Notes under the pieces: generated by a model
What the model was told of the DNA's origin: nothing
Databases searched by the model: none
The model's input: only the letters and a program-made list of their open reading frames with translations
IMG/VR virus record: IMGVR_UViG_3300036820_000051
Location: 1 to 37,164 of that record
Length of the DNA: 37,164 nt
From: a virus
Strand: one strand, 5' to 3'
Made by a program: the position numbers and the translations under genes
Part shown: positions 28,223-34,281 of the stretch, piece after piece
Layout of the letters: every line of letters starts with the position of its first letter
How positions within the stretch are numbered: the first letter of the stretch is position 1

Positions 28223-28416
28223 GCTTACTATCAAATTTTATTGTCGCTCACGTTATTCAAGCGCTCGAGCAGGAATTCATTTCTCATGAACCTGATTTGC
28301 AGAAAGCTTTTTTAGATGAAGTTTCTGCATTCACTTCACAGATTGTTCAATGGTTGGAATCAAGACTTTCTAATGATCACTCAAATGATGCGGAGGCCAG
28401 TAATGAAGAAAAATAA
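28219..28416 (+). CDS. Small acidic helical protein (65 aa)
   Basis: Function not recognised. An amphipathic helix-rich protein (SLLSNFIVAHVIQALEQEFISHEPDLQKAFLDEVSAF) with an acidic tail. Similar small proteins are sometimes found next to phage lysis genes, but there is no membrane segment here. Confidence 0.7.
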   Translation: MSLLSNFIVAHVIQALEQEFISHEPDLQKAFLDEVSAFTSQIVQWLESRLSNDHSNDAEASNEEK

Positions 28417-28528
28417 AACTGTTAAAAAAATACCTGAAAAAATACCTGAAAAAAACATCCGAAATCTGGATAGCAAGGAACCAAAAATGGAAAAGAAAAA
28501 AATGCCTGTAAAAAAAGGACGTAAATAA
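28403..28528 (+). CDS. Lysine-rich 41-aa protein
   Basis: ATG 28403 follows a perfect GGAGG site. The product is almost wholly basic (KKNKTVKKIPEKIPEKN and KMEKKKMPVKKGRK) with an in-frame repeat of KIPEK encoded by a 12-base tandem repeat. A nucleic-acid-neutralising or virion-packaged basic peptide is possible. No function is known to me. Confidence 0.6.
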   Translation: MKKNKTVKKIPEKIPEKNIRNLDSKEPKMEKKKMPVKKGRK

Positions 28529-28543
28529 TTCAAGGAGCGAATC

Positions 28544-28753
28544 ATGGCTTATGACGAGATTCCACGGAAACCGATAGAGATTAGAGAAGGTAAAGGAGAA
28601 GGTCGCACAGGTCATGATGAACTGATTGATCGTGCCGGTGCTTCTGGTAAGTTTGGTGTCCGTACTGATGCCGCAGCAGAAGGTGTTGGGTATTTGGGAA
28701 TGGACGATTTGGATCGCATTCGTCGGGAAAGGTTGAAAAAACAAACTTCCTAA
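28544..28753 (+). CDS. Small hypothetical protein (69 aa)
   Basis: Hydrophilic product with Gly/Arg/Asp-rich segments (REGKGEGRTGHDELIDRAGASGKFGV ... GMDDLDRIRRERLKK). AAGGAGCGAATC gives a strong ribosome site. Function not recognised. It lies within the string of small genes between the fibre and the paired decoration-type proteins. Confidence 0.68.
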   Translation: MAYDEIPRKPIEIREGKGEGRTGHDELIDRAGASGKFGVRTDAAAEGVGYLGMDDLDRIRRERLKKQTS

Positions 28754-28769
28754 TTATGGAGAGAATCTG

Positions 28770-29417
28770 ATGACGCAAACAGCCACGATTACTTCCATTA
28801 AAAGGGAATTTAATTTATTCCCCAATATTGTCGGCATTGTTACAACTGCAGATTTGACCGATATCACCACTACCGGTTATTGGACAAATGAATCTGATAA
28901 TGTGACATTTTTAAATAATGGTGTTTGGACATGGGAAGCTGAAGATATTGTTTTGATATATTATGCAACGAATCAGGTAGGCTGGTTTTCCTATAATGCA
29001 AGCACTGCTTCATTTGTAAATTTAATTACTGTCAGCTTTTCCCCTTCAAATCCATCACTTTCAGTTGTTGCATCGGTGCTTGATTCTGGATCATGTACTG
29101 TGAGCAACATTCCAGTTTTTCAAGATGTAGATGGAACGATTGGTGATTCAGGTGTAGCAATAAATGATGTTCAATTATCAACAAATATTCAAGCAGGTGC
29201 TACTAACGATATTGGTGGCCAAGGAGCTGGCCCAATAACAGTCACCCAATCAGGAATAACAGCGAATAGCGCTATTGTTGGAACTATTCGAAGTTCATCA
29301 AATCCTGTTTCAATCGTATCAATTTTACCAGGTAGTGGCAGCTTTGCTATTACTTTTAGTGGTGACCCAGGCGTATCTTGTCGTGTTTCTACTGTAGCAT
29401 TTATACAAGCCCAATAA
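28770..29417 (+). CDS. Virion protein A of a paralogous pair (215 aa)
   Basis: Residues about 10-85 (FNLFPNIVGIVTTADLTDITTTGYW ... NGVWTWEAEDIVLIYYATNQVGWFSYN) are clearly homologous to the N-terminal domain of the next gene product. The C-terminal part is a different beta sandwich (ITVTQSGITANSAIVGTIRSSSN ...). A shared anchor with exchangeable C-terminus is the logic of fibre or decoration proteins, so binding to the virion surface or tail is likely. Confidence 0.7.
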   Translation: MTQTATITSIKREFNLFPNIVGIVTTADLTDITTTGYWTNESDNVTFLNNGVWTWEAEDIVLIYYATNQVGWFSYNASTASFVNLITVSFSPSNPSLSVVASVLDSGSCTVSNIPVFQDVDGTIGDSGVAINDVQLSTNIQAGATNDIGGQGAGPITVTQSGITANSAIVGTIRSSSNPVSIVSILPGSGSFAITFSGDPGVSCRVSTVAFIQAQ

Positions 29418-29434
29418 CTTAAGGAGATAATGGA

Positions 29435-30298
29435 ATGTCTATTCTATCGATTGCAAGGAATTTTAACGGAGATCCAAACATTGTCACCATCACATCGGAT
29501 GATGACTTAACGGCACTTACAACGGCTGGCTATTGGCAACTCCAAACAACTATTGACTCTGTCGCTGCATTACAGAATGGTGTGTGGGAATGGTCTCCAA
29601 CTGATCTGGTTTTGATTTACTATTCAGCCGCTCAAATTGGATTCTTCACCTTTGATGCAACCACAAATGCTTTTGTTGCGCTTGCTGATAATGGAAATCT
29701 TTCCAATACTCTATCATCCGGAAACATTTTTGTGGGTAATGCTTCAAACATCGCAACCGGCGTTGCAATGTCTGGCGATGGAACAATGAGCAACACAGGT
29801 GTATTAACAATTGGTACTGGCGCTATTACAGGATCAAAGATTGCAAACAATGCAGTTGATTATGCGCAGTTAGCTTTGGATGTTGGTGCAAGCGTTACTG
29901 TTGCTCTAACTGCCGCACAAATTAAAGCATTGTATGATACCCCTGTTCAACTAGTAGCGGCTCCCGGTTCTGGTAAATTGGTCGTTATCGATAGCATCCT
30001 TTGGGATATCGCATTTGGTACTACTCAATATACAGCCGGTGGTGTGATCGCTGCCCAGTATGGTAATGCAGCGCATGGAGCCGGCCCAGCAGCTTCTGGT
30101 ACATTAGCGGCGGCTTCTTTAAATGCCATTGCTGCAAGTAGCTTCTTATCAAACGGTGGCATCGCTGGTGGGTTGGATGTAGCAAAATCTGCATCTCTAA
30201 ATACCGCAGTTTACCTGTCAAACCAAACAGCAGATTTTGCAACCGGTGACAGTACAGCTACTTTGTATGTTAGATATCGAGTTGTAACACCTGCTTAA
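29435..30298 (+). CDS. Virion protein B of a paralogous pair (287 aa)
   Basis: The N-terminal domain (FNGDPNIVTITSDDDLTALTTAGYW ... NGVWEWSPTDLVLIYYSAAQIGFFTFD) repeats that of the preceding gene. It then has a fibre-like linker (GNIFVGNASNIATGVAMSGDGTMSNTGVLTIGTGAITG) and a large C-terminal beta domain ending ATLYVRYRVVTPA. Probably a second fibre or decoration protein using the same attachment fold. AAGGAGATAATGGA precedes the ATG, and a strong terminator follows the stop. Confidence 0.72.
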   Translation: MSILSIARNFNGDPNIVTITSDDDLTALTTAGYWQLQTTIDSVAALQNGVWEWSPTDLVLIYYSAAQIGFFTFDATTNAFVALADNGNLSNTLSSGNIFVGNASNIATGVAMSGDGTMSNTGVLTIGTGAITGSKIANNAVDYAQLALDVGASVTVALTAAQIKALYDTPVQLVAAPGSGKLVVIDSILWDIAFGTTQYTAGGVIAAQYGNAAHGAGPAASGTLAAASLNAIAASSFLSNGGIAGGLDVAKSASLNTAVYLSNQTADFATGDSTATLYVRYRVVTPA

Positions 30299-30304
30299 TC
30301 GAAT

Positions 30305-30330
30305 AAGGCTCTTCGGAGCCTTTCTTTTTT
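30305..30330 (+). terminator. Strong intrinsic terminator after virion genes
   Basis: AAGGCTC (30305-30311), a TTCG tetraloop and GAGCCTT (30316-30322) are followed by TCTTTTTT. This textbook terminator ends just before the lysozyme gene's ribosome site (ACAAGGATTG), so lysis needs readthrough, antitermination or another promoter. Confidence 0.9.
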
Positions 30331-30345
30331 ACAAGGATTGTAAAA

Positions 30346-30747
30346 ATGAGCGATGTGCAGCAATGGATTAAAAAATGTGAAGCTTTACGACTTCGTATTT
30401 ACACTGATTCAACCGGGAACCCAACGATTGGGTGGGGTCGAAACCTTCGTAAAGGTATCAGTGTTGACGAAGCTGAATTGATGTTTCAGAATGATTTTAA
30501 AGAAGCTGTTTCAAAGCTTGAGTCCTGCGACTGGTATCATCCGTTGCCGGAGGGTGTCAAACTCGCATTGATCAATATGAACTTCAACCTCGGCATTTGG
30601 AAGTTGCTCGGGTTTAAGAAAATGATTGCCGCGTTAAAGGCTCAAAATTTCACGCTGGCGGCTCAGGAAGCTTTAGACAGTAAATGGTCTACCCAGGTGG
30701 GGGATCGTGCCAAGGATGTGGCCGTTATGATCAGGGAGGGTAAATGA
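30346..30747 (+). CDS. Endolysin, T4-type lysozyme (GH24)
   Basis: A 133-aa protein with the catalytic triad spacing of phage lysozymes: E12 (KKCEALRLR), D21 (YTDSTGNP) and T27 (TIGWGRNL), then FNLGIWKLLGF. It hydrolyses peptidoglycan beta-1,4 bonds. No signal peptide or N-terminal anchor is visible, so a holin is required, yet none is evident nearby. The stop overlaps the start of the following small gene (ATGA). Confidence 0.92.
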   Translation: MSDVQQWIKKCEALRLRIYTDSTGNPTIGWGRNLRKGISVDEAELMFQNDFKEAVSKLESCDWYHPLPEGVKLALINMNFNLGIWKLLGFKKMIAALKAQNFTLAAQEALDSKWSTQVGDRAKDVAVMIREGK

Positions 30748-30875
30748 AAATTATCTCATGGTTTCGTTGTAACTTTTTGAATTCCCATCGATGGACAGTT
30801 TGCAAGGCAACCGGATTAAACCGTCGTGTCTGTACTGACTGTGGTCATCAGGAATTTCGATATGAGGCAACATGA
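30744..30875 (+). CDS. Small zinc-ribbon-like protein (43 aa)
   Basis: The ATG overlaps the lysozyme TGA. The product has C9, H16, C20, C30, C33 and H35 (MKIISWFRCNFLNSHRWTVC and RRVCTDCGHQEF), a pattern I recall in tiny phage proteins with a W-x-R-C N-terminus and a VCTxCG knuckle. By position a spanin or lysis accessory might be expected, but this is a soluble metal-binding form. It overlaps the next gene's start region by 14 bases. Confidence 0.68.
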   Translation: MKIISWFRCNFLNSHRWTVCKATGLNRRVCTDCGHQEFRYEAT

Positions 30876-31248
30876 ACGAATTGACCACATTAATACAGTC
30901 AATTGGTTTAAGCATCATTATCCTGAACTCGATGATGATTTTCATCACTTCGCGAATGAGAGAAAGTGTAGTGTAATACAAGGCGCTTTATTGAAGCGTA
31001 TGGGTGTAAAAAGAGGCGTCGCTGATTTTTTTTTGGCCTTACCTCTAAACGGAAAAGCTGGTTTATGGGTCGAACTCAAAGTTGGTAAAAACAAACCTAC
31101 CAAAGAACAACAAGCCTTTTTGGAAAGAAAGGCGCAGCGAGGGTATGAGGCTGTTTGCGTGTGGGGAACTAAGGCTGCACGGGAAGCCATCAGCGCCTAT
31201 CTTAATGATTATGTTCCATGTAGAACAATTGCCTTTAAAAATACATAA
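30862..31248 (+). CDS. VRR-NUC domain nuclease
   Basis: A 128-aa single-domain protein with the PD-(D/E)XK arrangement of VRR-NUC enzymes: RGVADFFLALP (D55), GLWVELKVGKNKPTKEQQAFLERKAQRGYEAVCVWG (E71, K73, Q83/Q84). Stand-alone phage VRR-NUC proteins are held to be structure-specific (Holliday-junction-type) nucleases. It may trim branched DNA before packaging. ATG 30862 is the first start giving the family N-terminus. Its 3' end overlaps the converging methyltransferase gene by 40 bases. Confidence 0.87.
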   Translation: MRQHERIDHINTVNWFKHHYPELDDDFHHFANERKCSVIQGALLKRMGVKRGVADFFLALPLNGKAGLWVELKVGKNKPTKEQQAFLERKAQRGYEAVCVWGTKAAREAISAYLNDYVPCRTIAFKNT

Positions 31249-31952
31249 GCTATTTGTGGCACGATAGCATTTCCTAGGGATGTAATTCTGTCCAACCTAT
31301 TGGATAGCCCATCATTTTTTCGCATAAGGTCGGCATTAAATTCGAGCCAGTCTCTAGCTTGCATAACCTTCCAAGCGTTAGGGATGAGTTGTTTCCATTT
31401 TGGTTGTATTTCCTCCAAGTACCATTTTTGGTTTTCTTGTAAATATCGTGTTTCCCTATTATTGATCCCGTTCTCGCATCGCTTGCTGTCAAGGTTGGCA
31501 ATAATCCATAGCCGTTCCCTTTTATGCGGTGCTCCAATGAGACAAGCTGGTATAAGATACGCTGTCCATTGGTAGTTTTCTCCTTCCAAATCTTCAAGGA
31601 TTGAGTCAAGTAAGGGAACAATTCCAGGCACATTTTCCGCAATGATAAATTTAGGCCGGCACTGTTTGATAATTCGGAACATTTCAGGCCATAAGTATCT
31701 GTCATCCAAGAGTCCTTTCTTTTTTCCTGCCACGCTGAATGGTTGGCAAGGAAATCCACCAGTTAATATTTCCACTTCCTCATGGAAATTGAACGTCCTG
31801 ATATCATCATGAATGGGGACGTTCGGAAAATTTTTCGTTAATACTTTTTTGCAAAATTTATCTTTTTCTACGAATTGTATGGTTTGTATGCCAGCCCAGC
31901 GTGCAGCTAATGAAAAGCCGCCTATCCCTGAAAACAAATCCAGTAACTTCAT
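31209..31952 (-). CDS. DNA (cytosine-5) methyltransferase
   Basis: A compact 247-aa C5 methyltransferase with motif I LFSGIGGFS (6-14, SAM binding), motif IV GGFPCQPFS with catalytic C69, motif VI ENV (106-108), motif VIII GAPHKRERLW (140-149) and a terminal LGNAIVPQIA (226-235). The target-recognition region (about 150-220) is very short, so specificity cannot be guessed. Solitary phage enzymes of this type usually protect DNA from host restriction. It is transcribed away from parA from a shared repeat-bearing control region and contains a nested alternative frame of 161 codons. Confidence 0.92.
   Translation of the reverse strand: MKLLDLFSGIGGFSLAARWAGIQTIQFVEKDKFCKKVLTKNFPNVPIHDDIRTFNFHEEVEILTGGFPCQPFSVAGKKKGLLDDRYLWPEMFRIIKQCRPKFIIAENVPGIVPLLDSILEDLEGENYQWTAYLIPACLIGAPHKRERLWIIANLDSKRCENGINNRETRYLQENQKWYLEEIQPKWKQLIPNAWKVMQARDWLEFNADLMRKNDGLSNRLDRITSLGNAIVPQIAYVFLKAIVLHGT
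31274..31759 (-). CDS. Nested alternative-frame ORF within the methyltransferase gene
   Basis: A 161-codon frame on the same strand, shifted relative to the methyltransferase frame, lies wholly inside it. The product ends MPTLCEKMMGYPIGWTELHP and contains GNGYGLLPTLTASDARTG. I recall the paired signatures LLPTPTASD and MMGFPIGWTD from phage proteins encoded at cytosine methyltransferase loci. It has no evident ribosome site, so it may be either an overprinted gene or a frame kept open by constraint on the host gene. Expression is unproven. Confidence 0.35.
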   Translation of the reverse strand: MDFLANHSAWQEKRKDSWMTDTYGLKCSELSNSAGLNLSLRKMCLELFPYLTQSLKIWKEKTTNGQRILYQLVSLEHRIKGNGYGLLPTLTASDARTGSIIGKHDIYKKTKNGTWRKYNQNGNNSSLTLGRLCKLETGSNLMPTLCEKMMGYPIGWTELHP

Positions 31953-31965
31953 ACATCATCCTATC

Positions 31966-31994
31966 TTGACATCTATACATCTTGACATCATTAT
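31966..31994 (+). promoter_or_regulatory. parA promoter
   Basis: TTGACA (31966-31971), a 17-base spacer and CATTAT (31989-31994) form a strong sigma-70 promoter 33 bases before the parA ATG. The -35 and the spacer are themselves the two perfect ATCTTGACATC repeats, so repeat-bound RHH protein would repress it. Confidence 0.72.
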
Positions 31995-31999
31995 GTCAT
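31972..31999 (-). promoter_or_regulatory. Methyltransferase promoter
   Basis: On the minus strand ATGACA (31999-31994), a 16-base spacer and TATAGA (31977-31972) lie 20 bases before the methyltransferase ATG. The elements interleave with the parA promoter and its repeats, suggesting joint control. Confidence 0.5.
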
Positions 32000-32026
32000 T
32001 ACATCAAGACACTAAGGCATCATAAT

Positions 32027-32659
32027 ATGATAATTTCAATACTGAATCAAAAGGGCGGTACGGGTAAGACGACGCTTGCAGTCAACATGACTCGTGAGTA
32101 TACCAAGCGTGGGCTTAAAACATTATTGGTGGACTCTGACAGCCAAGGATCAGCGTTACGCTGGCATGAGGAGTCAGGCGGCGACCTAATCGATTTGACA
32201 TGCTTACCTGTCACCACCTTGGATAAGGACGTGGTGAAGTTTAAAGACCGCTACGAGCGAATTATCATTGACGGCATCCCACGGGTGTCACCTCTGACTG
32301 TTTGTGCCATCAAAGCCGCTGACGTGGTTTTGATCCCGGTACAGCCGTCCCCGTATGATGTATGGGCAACTGAAGATTTGGTACGTTTGGTTCAGGAACG
32401 AATTGAGATTACGGAAGGTAAACTCCAAGCTGCTTTTATTATTTGTCGTCGAATTAAAGGTACAGTATTAGGGCGAGAAATTGTGGATCAACTGAATGTC
32501 TTCACATTTCCAGTGTTTGTTGCAGGAACCTGCCAGCGCCAAGAATATGCAAAGTCGGTACAAGAAGGTCGTACTGTCTGTGAAGTCTATACGGAAGCCA
32601 CTCGAGAGATTGCAGAAATTGTTAGTGAATTGGAGGAATGCTACTATGGCAAAAATTGA
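32027..32659 (+). CDS. parA: ParA-family partition ATPase (small, type Ib-like)
   Basis: A 210-aa protein starting directly with the deviant Walker motif ([15 protein letters not shown]9-T16), then [11 protein letters not shown] (D36, D38) and the IIIDGIPRV strand (D82), and PVQPSPYD. The absence of an N-terminal HTH domain and the short length match the ParF/Soj-like type Ib class that works with a small RHH partner. It would move and segregate the circular genome. ATG 32027 behind CTAAGGCATCATA is preferred over an upstream non-ATG start. It overlaps the next gene by 14 bases. Confidence 0.9.
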   Translation: MIISILNQKGGTGKTTLAVNMTREYTKRGLKTLLVDSDSQGSALRWHEESGGDLIDLTCLPVTTLDKDVVKFKDRYERIIIDGIPRVSPLTVCAIKAADVVLIPVQPSPYDVWATEDLVRLVQERIEITEGKLQAAFIICRRIKGTVLGREIVDQLNVFTFPVFVAGTCQRQEYAKSVQEGRTVCEVYTEATREIAEIVSELEECYYGKN

Positions 32660-32849
32660 GTCAGGTGTAGAATTTGACAAGAAAAAAAATCACGATAAGA
32701 TGGCAAAAGGAATGGTTTCAATTCAGCAATATACTTTGCGTATTCCTGCTAATCTTTATAAAGCAGTTAAGCTTAAGATGGTAAAAGAAAACAAGAAACT
32801 TCGGCCTATCTTAATTGAAATGTTGGAGAAGTACATCAAGACATCATGA
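32646..32849 (+). CDS. Ribbon-helix-helix partner of ParA (ParG-like)
   Basis: A 67-aa protein with a polar, flexible N-terminal 25 residues, then an RHH fold: beta strand IQQYTLRIP, helix [14 protein letters not shown] and helix [13 protein letters not shown]. The mobile tail plus RHH dimer is the ParG design, in which the tail stimulates ParA ATPase and the ribbon binds direct repeats. It overlaps parA by 14 bases, as expected for a partition cassette. Likely ligands are the ATCTTGACATC repeats at 31963-31989. Confidence 0.8.
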   Translation: MAKIESGVEFDKKKNHDKMAKGMVSIQQYTLRIPANLYKAVKLKMVKENKKLRPILIEMLEKYIKTS

Positions 32850-32884
32850 TGCCATGATGTTAATATGATTTTTATGGATATCTA

Positions 32885-33046
32885 ATGAATACGGATGAAA
32901 CAGCAAAAGAATTAGCGAAAGTCTTTACAAAAGTCATTACAGATGTTTTAAACGAAGTTATTGAGAAAAGATGTTATCTTGCTTTATTGAAAATTTTAAA
33001 TGAAATTGAAAATAAAAGGATCGGTGATGTCTGTAGTAGCATTTGA
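32885..33046 (+). CDS. Small helical protein after the partition genes (53 aa)
   Basis: The frame from 32885 encodes NTDETAKELAKVFTKVITD and a second helix with LLKILNEIENKRIG. The ribosome site is weak. The 3' end overlaps the next gene's start by 20 bases. It could be a third partition-operon component or spurious. Function not recognised. Confidence 0.45.
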   Translation: MNTDETAKELAKVFTKVITDVLNEVIEKRCYLALLKILNEIENKRIGDVCSSI

Positions 33047-33290
33047 CACATTAGCATTTGCAAACAAATTAAAAGGCGCAGGGATGCATCCAACACTAGC
33101 AGACGTTCAAGCCGAAGAAACGGCAAAAATATTGACTGATTTAACAGCAAATCAGCTCGTCACCAAGCAAGATTTAAAAAGTGAAATTGATAATTTAAAA
33201 ATGGACATGTATGGATTTACTGTTAGAGTTGCGATGTTTACAGTTAGCATTTTAGGTGGTATACAGGCTTTGTTTCACTTCATTAAGTAA
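33027..33290 (+). CDS. Coiled-coil protein with C-terminal membrane helix (87 aa)
   Basis: N-terminal AFDTLAFANKLKGAGMHPTLADVQAE, then a coiled coil (LVTKQDLKSEIDNLKMDM) and one transmembrane helix (VAMFTVSILGGIQALFHFI). The layout matches, from memory, the DUF1640-like bacterial family found on chromosomes and mobile elements, function unknown. ATG 33027 behind AAGGATCGGTG is preferred over 33000. It could anchor something at the membrane, and a holin role cannot be excluded. Confidence 0.72.
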   Translation: MSVVAFDTLAFANKLKGAGMHPTLADVQAEETAKILTDLTANQLVTKQDLKSEIDNLKMDMYGFTVRVAMFTVSILGGIQALFHFIK

Positions 33291-33300
33291 AGGATAAAAG

Positions 33301-33729
33301 ATGAAAAATAAATTAGTTTTAGTATGTGCATTATTAGCAAGCAATTTAGCTTTAGCAGACGCGCCTTTGAAAGAATCTCTACAAGATGTCGCGGTTGCGG
33401 TCGCAGGAACTCAAAGTGTTGAAACACAAATTAATCAACCTACAACACTGCGCAGCGTTCATGGTGTTACCATTTATAATACTACTCCCGGATTCAAGGA
33501 TTTTGCGTGGACTGTTTCGCTTTGTCCTGAAAGCCAACCGGAACACTGCAAGGTTATTAAGGAACACATGGGTTTAGCTACAGGACAACATTGGGGACAC
33601 ACCTATTTTCTTGAAACTGTGGTCTCTTTTCATGCTGTCGGAACCCATCCTGTGACTGCACAAACAATTATAACAGGCGGTGCATCAGATACAGCGTCTG
33701 ATACAAAGTATGTGGGCGTTCATTATTAA
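33301..33729 (+). CDS. Secreted/periplasmic protein of unknown function (142 aa)
   Basis: A clear Sec signal peptide (MKNKLVLVCALLASNLALA, cleavage after ALA-DA) is followed by a beta-rich mature domain with two Cys (about residues 75 and 83, CPESQPEHC) able to form a disulfide, and the segment GLATGQHWGHTYFLETVVSFHAVGTHPVTAQTIIT. A phage gene for an exported soluble protein beside partition genes looks like cargo that alters the carrier cell. AAAGGATAAAAG precedes the ATG. Confidence 0.72.
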   Translation: MKNKLVLVCALLASNLALADAPLKESLQDVAVAVAGTQSVETQINQPTTLRSVHGVTIYNTTPGFKDFAWTVSLCPESQPEHCKVIKEHMGLATGQHWGHTYFLETVVSFHAVGTHPVTAQTIITGGASDTASDTKYVGVHY

Positions 33730-34043
33730 TGAAAGCCTTTTGCACACAATTCACAGATCGTGAATGTCGAGAAGAAGATTGCTGTTTATTGGAATTGACT
33801 GAATCGTGTTTATTGGAATTGGCTGAAAGGATCGATAAAATTCGACATGTTTCAAAGTGTTTGAATGTAATTATCAATCCAGTTGAGCGGTGGTTTCATT
33901 ATGTGAAGCCACTGCCAATTGAAATGCCGCGTGACGTAATAATGCATACAATGAAAGACCACGATGGGAATGACGTGTTATGTTGGTTAGGAATGGCAAC
34001 TTTTAAATGCGATATTATGATTGGCGAATCAGGGGGATTTTAA
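33729..34043 (+). CDS. Cys-rich hypothetical protein (104 aa)
   Basis: The ATG overlaps the stop of the secreted-protein gene (TAATGA). The N-terminal 30 residues hold C5, C13, C18, C19 and C27, and two further Cys lie near the C-terminus (VLCWLGMATFKCD). No signal peptide, so it is cytoplasmic, possibly metal-binding. Function not recognised. The stop lies in the loop of a AGGGGG/CCCCCT hairpin at about 34031-34050, which may end this operon. Confidence 0.65.
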   Translation: MKAFCTQFTDRECREEDCCLLELTESCLLELAERIDKIRHVSKCLNVIINPVERWFHYVKPLPIEMPRDVIMHTMKDHDGNDVLCWLGMATFKCDIMIGESGGF

Positions 34044-34273
34044 ACCCCCTAGAATCTCAGAGTCTCTCGGTACATGGTCGAATTTACGATTTCACCGGTT
34101 TACCGCTCTCCGCTTTCGCTTTGATCTTTAAAATAAGGGACAGCTAGTTCGGAGTTGCACCGACACTCGCTAGGGTTTCCCCTAACTTAACCCATCCTAT
34201 GGGACTGCCATAAAAGGCCTCGAGCGGGAATCCTTGGATATCATATGCGCAAGACTACACCAAAGCCTATTTA
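34044..34273 (-). ncRNA. Candidate structured non-coding RNA
   Basis: A 230-base stretch without a protein-like frame, higher in G+C than its neighbours and rich in short hairpins. Read on the minus strand it contains CCCAU-AGG-AUGGG (34203-34191) and UAGGG with a GAAA loop (34184-34171). It also has a GCGAAAGC mini-hairpin, a CGGUAAACCG stem, and interleaved GAGU/ACUC and UCGG/CCGA pairings that could form a pseudoknot. Repeated GNRA-type loops favour the minus strand, immediately downstream of the helicase gene. I do not recognise the family: it is not tRNA, tmRNA or RNase P RNA by eye. Confidence 0.45.
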
Positions 34274-34281
34274 TTATAGGC
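34265..34281 (-). terminator. Hairpin at the helicase stop codon
   Basis: GCCTAT (34265-34270) and ATAGGC (34276-34281) pair around a 5-base A+T loop that contains the helicase stop. On the minus strand it is followed by only three Us, so it is a weak terminator. Readthrough would transcribe the structured region downstream. Confidence 0.5.

Larger units (their letters stand above)
31963..32013. repeat. Direct repeats between methyltransferase and parA (candidate centromere/operator)
   Basis: ATCTTGACATC occurs at 31963-31973 and 31979-31989 (16-base spacing), with a related ATCAAGACACT at 32003-32013 and another ATCAAGACATC at 32835-32845 in the 3' end of the RHH gene. Short direct repeats ahead of a small ParA gene are the usual binding sites for its RHH partner, acting as operator and often as centromere. 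The repeats cover both divergent promoters. Confidence 0.6.

Noticed and set aside
28430-28460. 12-base tandem repeat as a regulatory repeat
   Set aside because: It lies in the coding frame of the lysine-rich 41-aa protein and encodes a KIPEK duplication.
34044-34273. tRNA, tmRNA, RNase P RNA or group I intron in the structured gap
   Set aside because: I could not find a cloverleaf with a proper T-loop, the RNase P or tmRNA signatures, or a group I P7/P3 core on either strand. It is left as unassigned.
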